DNA from: a bacterium
GTDB lineage: Bacteria; Planctomycetota; J058; JAJDCP01
Direction of reading: 5' to 3'
Assembly (NCBI GenBank): GCA_030428695.1
Contig: JAUIEM010000044.1
Span: 1-35,235, forward strand
Length of the DNA: 35,235 bases
A model generated the notes under the pieces. It was not told where the DNA came from. It was given only the letters and a program-made list of their open reading frames with translations, and made no database searches. Both the position numbers and the translations under genes were made by a program. Positions 31,760 through 35,235 of this stretch are shown here, in pieces (the first letter of the stretch is position 1; each line of letters starts with the position of its first letter).

Positions 31760-34111
31760 ATGACCGGGCTTCGGGTCGACGGCGCACAGCTGCGCGATGC
31801 GGCGGGCAATCCCGTCCTGTTGCGCGGCGTCAACCTCGGCAACTGGTTCCTCATAGAGCCCTGGATGCTCGGCCTCGAGCAGGGCGAGCGGCCCGGCGCC
31901 TGGCCCGATCAGGCGAGCGTGCTGCGCTGCTGGCGCGAGCGCTTCGGGGAAGAGCGGGCCGCGCGCCTGCTCGAGACCTTCCGGGCGTCGTGGATCAGGC
32001 CCCGCGACCTCGCCATCGTGCGCAGCTTCGGCTTCAACACGGTGCGCGTCCCCTTCCACTACAGCCTGCTCGAGGATGACGCGGCGCCGAAGACCCTGCG
32101 GCCGGACGCCTTCCGCTGGCTCGAGCACGCGGTCGGCATGGCCCGGGACGCGGGCCTGTACGCGATCCTCGACCTGCACGGGGTCGCCGGCGGCCAGAGC
32201 CTCGACGCGCCCTGCGGGGAGGTCGGCCAGAACCGGCTGTGGCGGGATGCGGAGTGCCGGGAGCGCACGGTGTGGCTGTGGGGGAAGCTCGCCGCGCGCT
32301 TCGCCGACGATCCGACCGTGGTCGCCTACGACGTCCTCAACGAGCCCTTCTCGGACATGAAGGAGGACGTACGCGAGACGATGCTCGCGCTGTTCGAGGA
32401 CATCTACGCCGCGATCCGCGCCTCCGACCCCCACACCTTGATCTACGCCCCCGGCACCCTGCAGGGCTTCGCCTTCTACGGGCAGCCCGCGGAGCGCGGC
32501 TGGACCGCGGTCGGCTTCACCGAGCACACCTACGTCGGGCTGTTCGGCTGGGGCGAGCCCTCCCTGGCGAGCCACGCGCGGGTCTTCGCCCAGTGGGTCG
32601 AGGGCCGGGCGCGGATGCTGGGGGAGCTGCAGGTCCCCTTCATGGTCGGCGAGTTCAACGTCGTCTATGACCGGGCCGCCCGGGCGCCCTTGATGCGCGC
32701 CTGCTACGACGCCTACACGCGGCTCGGCTGGGGCACGGCGATGTGGTCGTACAAGCTGGTCAAGCCGAAGGCGGGCCTCGACGCGAACAACTGGTACGTC
32801 GTCACCAACGGCGCGCCCTGCGACCTGACCGACCTGCGCGAGGTCGACTTCGACACCCTCGAAGCGCGGCTCGCGAGCCTCGCGACGATGCCGCTGTCGA
32901 TCGACGAACGCCTGCACCGCTGCCTGACCGCGGCGGCGCCTCCCGCGCTGCCTCTGCCGCGCGTGAAGGCGGTCTTCGAGGCGCCGGATGCATCGGTCGA
33001 GGGCTGGACCGCGAGCGACATCGGCGACGCGCCGCCGGGGGGGCTGGAGGTCGAGGGCGAGACCTGGACGGTGTGGGGGGGCGGCCGCGACATCTGGGGG
33101 CGCGCGGACGCCTTCCGCTTCGTGCACCGCGCCCTGCCGGAGGGCGGCACCCTGTGGACGCGCATCGACGCGATCGAGCCGACCGACCGCTTCGCGAAGG
33201 CCGGGCTGATGGTGCGCGACGGCCTCGAGCCGGACGCGCCGTTCGTGATGGTCCACACCGTGCCCGACGGCCGCGTGCTGTTCACCGACCGCAAGGAGCG
33301 CGGAGGAAGCGCCCGCGAGGAGGTGCTGTCGGTGCCCGGCCTGCCGTGCGCGATCGGCATCGCCCGCATCGGCATCGGCTGGTGCCTGCACTTCAACGAC
33401 GGCAACGGCCGCTGGCGCTTCGCCGAGCGCGTCGCCCCCGACTACGAGGATCCGCGCATCGGGGTCGCGGTGCTCGCCCACGACGAGAGCGTGCTGTGCC
33501 CGGTGCGGATGGCCGCGCCGCGCTTCGCCGAGGTGCCGCCCGAGCTGCCGCCCCGGGTGCGCGGCCGCAACCTGCTGAAGAACCCCTCCTTCGACACCCT
33601 GGTCGCGTCCGCCCCCGACCGCCCGGAGCACTGGCAGCGCTGGGGCCCCTGGCTGCGCCGCGACATCGCCGAGGAGGCGGGCTGCGCGGTGCTCTCCTAC
33701 CGGCACGAGATGGTCGAGGGCTACGGCAGCTCCGGCGCCTGGCAGGATGTCGACGTCGAGCCGGGGCTGCCCTACCGCTTCGAGCTCGACGCGCAGCTGG
33801 TGCGCGGCGCCCACGGCAGCGTCCCGGCCGAGCTGGAGCTGCGGCTCGAGGTGCCCGGCGACGCGGGCGGCCCGATGTACACCCTGGCGAGCCGCACCTA
33901 CTACCCGGCCGACTTCGCGACCCGGGGCCGGGCGGCGCGGCTGCCGGCGGGCGAGCGCCCGCGCTTCCCGGCGGTCCGCTGGAGCCGCCTGCACATCGCC
34001 TGTGAGGCGGTCGCGCCCCTGCTCCGGGTGCTCGTGATCGTCACCCCGAGCGAGCACGGCCCGCGGACCGGGATGCTGCGCCTGACGGGCTGCGTCCTGC
34101 GCGCTCGCTGA
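31760..34111 (+). CDS. GH5-like glycoside hydrolase with DUF1349-like and CBM-like C-terminal modules
   Basis: 783 residues, ATG 31760 behind GAGGGAAGG. Catalytic TIM barrel (about 1-345): RGVNLGNWF, GFNTVRVPF, ILDLHG (H140), VLNEPF with acid/base E195, EHTY (H256) and VGEFN with nucleophile E298, a layout close to exo-beta-1,3-glucanase-like GH5 members. Residues about 400-580 resemble DUF1349 (GGGRDIWGRADAFRF, then AGLMVRDGL), a beta-sandwich common beside hydrolases. From about 603, LLKNPSFDT begins a CenC/CBM-like sandwich. There is no signal peptide and no upstream start in the same frame, which is unusual for such a domain set. Substrate is probably a beta-glucan, an inference. Confidence 0.88.
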   Translation: MTGLRVDGAQLRDAAGNPVLLRGVNLGNWFLIEPWMLGLEQGERPGAWPDQASVLRCWRERFGEERAARLLETFRASWIRPRDLAIVRSFGFNTVRVPFHYSLLEDDAAPKTLRPDAFRWLEHAVGMARDAGLYAILDLHGVAGGQSLDAPCGEVGQNRLWRDAECRERTVWLWGKLAARFADDPTVVAYDVLNEPFSDMKEDVRETMLALFEDIYAAIRASDPHTLIYAPGTLQGFAFYGQPAERGWTAVGFTEHTYVGLFGWGEPSLASHARVFAQWVEGRARMLGELQVPFMVGEFNVVYDRAARAPLMRACYDAYTRLGWGTAMWSYKLVKPKAGLDANNWYVVTNGAPCDLTDLREVDFDTLEARLASLATMPLSIDERLHRCLTAAAPPALPLPRVKAVFEAPDASVEGWTASDIGDAPPGGLEVEGETWTVWGGGRDIWGRADAFRFVHRALPEGGTLWTRIDAIEPTDRFAKAGLMVRDGLEPDAPFVMVHTVPDGRVLFTDRKERGGSAREEVLSVPGLPCAIGIARIGIGWCLHFNDGNGRWRFAERVAPDYEDPRIGVAVLAHDESVLCPVRMAAPRFAEVPPELPPRVRGRNLLKNPSFDTLVASAPDRPEHWQRWGPWLRRDIAEEAGCAVLSYRHEMVEGYGSSGAWQDVDVEPGLPYRFELDAQLVRGAHGSVPAELELRLEVPGDAGGPMYTLASRTYYPADFATRGRAARLPAGERPRFPAVRWSRLHIACEAVAPLLRVLVIVTPSEHGPRTGMLRLTGCVLRAR

Positions 34112-34159
34112 GGTCAGCAGAAGTTCTTCTTCGTAGGACGGTCTGTTCGCGAGCGGACG

Positions 34160-34239
34160 ACGGGAGGGGGTGAACCCCTCCCCTACCCAGGTGGTGTGCG
34201 CTCCCACTCGGGTAGGGGCGGGGTTTACCCCCGCCCGCC
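34160..34239. repeat. Inverted pair of G/C-rich palindromes (copies C and B)
   Basis: Copy C: GGGAGGGG (34162-34169), loop GTGAA, CCCCTCCC (34175-34182). Copy B, opposite orientation: GGGCGGGG (34216-34223), loop TTTAC, CCCCGCCC (34229-34236). Both are perfect 8-bp stems with 5-nt loops and together form a larger inverted repeat through CTACCC/GGGTAG. The stems differ by one compensated pair. It lies between the GH5 and GT2 genes, which converge, so it may also act as a two-way terminator. Confidence 0.8.
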
Positions 34240-34253
34240 GAGCTGGGAAAGCC

Positions 34254-35111
34254 CTACACCGGCGGACCGAAGTACTTGAGCAGGCCGGTCGTGCGGCCGA
34301 CCTGACGGCCGAGCCACCAGGCGAGCTCGCGCCGCACCTGGCGGTCGCGGGAGCGGCTGGCGAGCTCGGCGACCCGCAGCCAGTCCTGGGCGAAGGACGT
34401 CCAGTACACGCGGGTGTCGTCGGAGGGCCGGCCGTAGCGGCGGGCGAGGATGATGTGGTTCTCCGACCAGCGCTTCGACTGCCGCACCAGGTCGCCGAAG
34501 GACTTGCGGTTCCGGTAGTGGACGAGCGCCTCCCCCGCGAACTGCAGGGTCTCCGCGCGGGCGTGCATCTTCAGGCAGAAGTCGGTGTCCTCGAGGTACA
34601 GGAGCTCGTTGTCGTAGCCCCCGACATCCTCGAACAGCTCGCGCCGCACCGCGATGGTGCCGCCGGCCGCGTGCAGCGCCCAGGGCGGGTACCACAGGCG
34701 CTGCAGGCCCCACTCCTGGGCGGTCCAGTCCAGCCCGGGTGGGTTGAGGCGCTTGCCGTCCGAGCGGCAGGCGACGACGGGGTGGGCGGCGAGGGCCTTC
34801 GCGACGCCGGCCAGATAGCCCTCGCCGGCGACGTCGTCGGCGTCGACAAAGGCCAGCCAGCCGCCGGAGGCCGCCGCGACGCCCTGGTTCTTCGCGTAGG
34901 AGGGCCCCTTCCTGGCCGAGGCGTCGACGATGCGCAGGGCGGGCAGCCGGGGGCGGAAGCTCTCGGCCAGGGCGACCGAGCCGTCGGTCGAGCCGTTGTC
35001 GGCGAAGACCAGCTCCCAGGGCCCGTCGTACTCCTGCGAGGCCAGGGCCTCGAGCTGGGCTCCGAGGGTGGAGGCCGCGTTCAGGCAGGGGATGACCACG
35101 CTGATCTTCAC
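34254..35111 (-). CDS. Family 2 glycosyltransferase
   Basis: 285 residues, GTG at 35111 preceded by GGAG. The GT-A fold is clear: ISVVIPCLNAASTLGAQLEAL, the nucleotide-binding LVFADNGSTDGS (D38), the metal motif FVDADD (D90-D92), then GGTIAVRRELFEDVGGYDNELLYLEDTDFCLKMHA, which supplies the catalytic-base ED. The C-terminus is helical and has no membrane span, although GT2 enzymes often bind membranes. It transfers a sugar from a nucleotide donor to an acceptor, probably in polysaccharide or glycoprotein assembly. The acceptor is unknown. It converges with the GH5 gene, with the palindrome pair between. Confidence 0.92.
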   Translation of the reverse strand: MKISVVIPCLNAASTLGAQLEALASQEYDGPWELVFADNGSTDGSVALAESFRPRLPALRIVDASARKGPSYAKNQGVAAASGGWLAFVDADDVAGEGYLAGVAKALAAHPVVACRSDGKRLNPPGLDWTAQEWGLQRLWYPPWALHAAGGTIAVRRELFEDVGGYDNELLYLEDTDFCLKMHARAETLQFAGEALVHYRNRKSFGDLVRQSKRWSENHIILARRYGRPSDDTRVYWTSFAQDWLRVAELASRSRDRQVRRELAWWLGRQVGRTTGLLKYFGPPV

Positions 35112-35179
35112 GCCGGCTCCGCGGAGGCAAAGGCCCCAGGATGCAGGCTCAACGGCCGGGGGTCAAGCGCGGGCGAGGC

Positions 35180-35235
35180 GTGACAAAGAGCCGCCGTTCG
35201 ACGAGTATGGGGGCACCCACGAGGATCCCATGGCG
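35180..35235 (+). promoter_or_regulatory. Possible promoter and start of a plus-strand gene cut by the window edge
   Basis: GTGACA (35180-35185) and TATGGG (35206-35211), 20 nt apart, are followed by AGGATCCC and ATG GCG at 35230. AGGA is four bases before the ATG. Only two codons are visible, so a gene cannot be confirmed. Confidence 0.3.

Noticed and set aside
1..35235. CRISPR array, tRNA/rRNA, prophage or transposase
   Set aside because: No regularly spaced repeat, cloverleaf or matching protein was seen in any frame.

Overview
This is a very GC-rich (about 70 %), densely packed bacterial chromosome segment with no tRNA, rRNA, CRISPR array, transposase or phage gene that I could see. The best taxonomic guess is Planctomycetota. 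Reasons: a DUF6677-type TM2/zinc-ribbon membrane protein directly behind lptB, a very large Ser/Thr kinase with a 'DWG' metal-binding motif, a transmembrane helix and a long helical-repeat tail, several zinc-ribbon membrane proteins, and a GH5 enzyme with a DUF1349-like module. This is inference from gene content. Many genes start with GTG or TTG and overlap by 1-8 nt.

Left part (1-9277, minus strand): a conserved housekeeping cluster reads rph, rdgB, lepA, a signal peptidase I with a double zinc-ribbon insertion, lptB, a DUF6677-like protein and a 60-residue two-helix membrane protein. It covers RNA 3' maturation, nucleotide-pool cleaning, translation, protein export and LPS transport. Two further minus-strand genes follow: a Pro/Gln-rich CxxC protein and a SEC-C protein that runs off the left edge.

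Middle (9516-17744, plus strand): a zinc-motif four-helix membrane protein, then a tightly coupled string of an anchored protein, a lipoprotein, a FUSC-like membrane protein, a HAD hydrolase and a 1368-residue kinase. A minus-strand pair follows (17759-20127): a B-box-like membrane protein and an overlapping GT-C glycosyltransferase. Divergent from it lies the most unusual gene: two canonical EF-hands fused to a methylglyoxal-synthase fold whose second catalytic Asp and active-site His are replaced. A PAS-PAS hybrid histidine kinase follows, behind a perfect inverted repeat.

Right part (23536-35235): a protein with a D-x8-E-x-Q nuclease-like signature, a GNAT acetyltransferase and a class V aminotransferase (minus); then a 1330-residue MscS channel with a roughly 960-residue predicted extracytoplasmic coiled coil, a secreted clostripain-like (C11) peptidase and a three-part GH5 protein without a signal peptide (plus); then a GT2 glycosyltransferase (minus). 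Non-coding gaps hold a family of G/C-rich palindromes (three clear copies, one degenerate), two of which show a compensatory stem change. Gene calls rest on reading frames, motifs and ribosome-binding sites; no database search was run.
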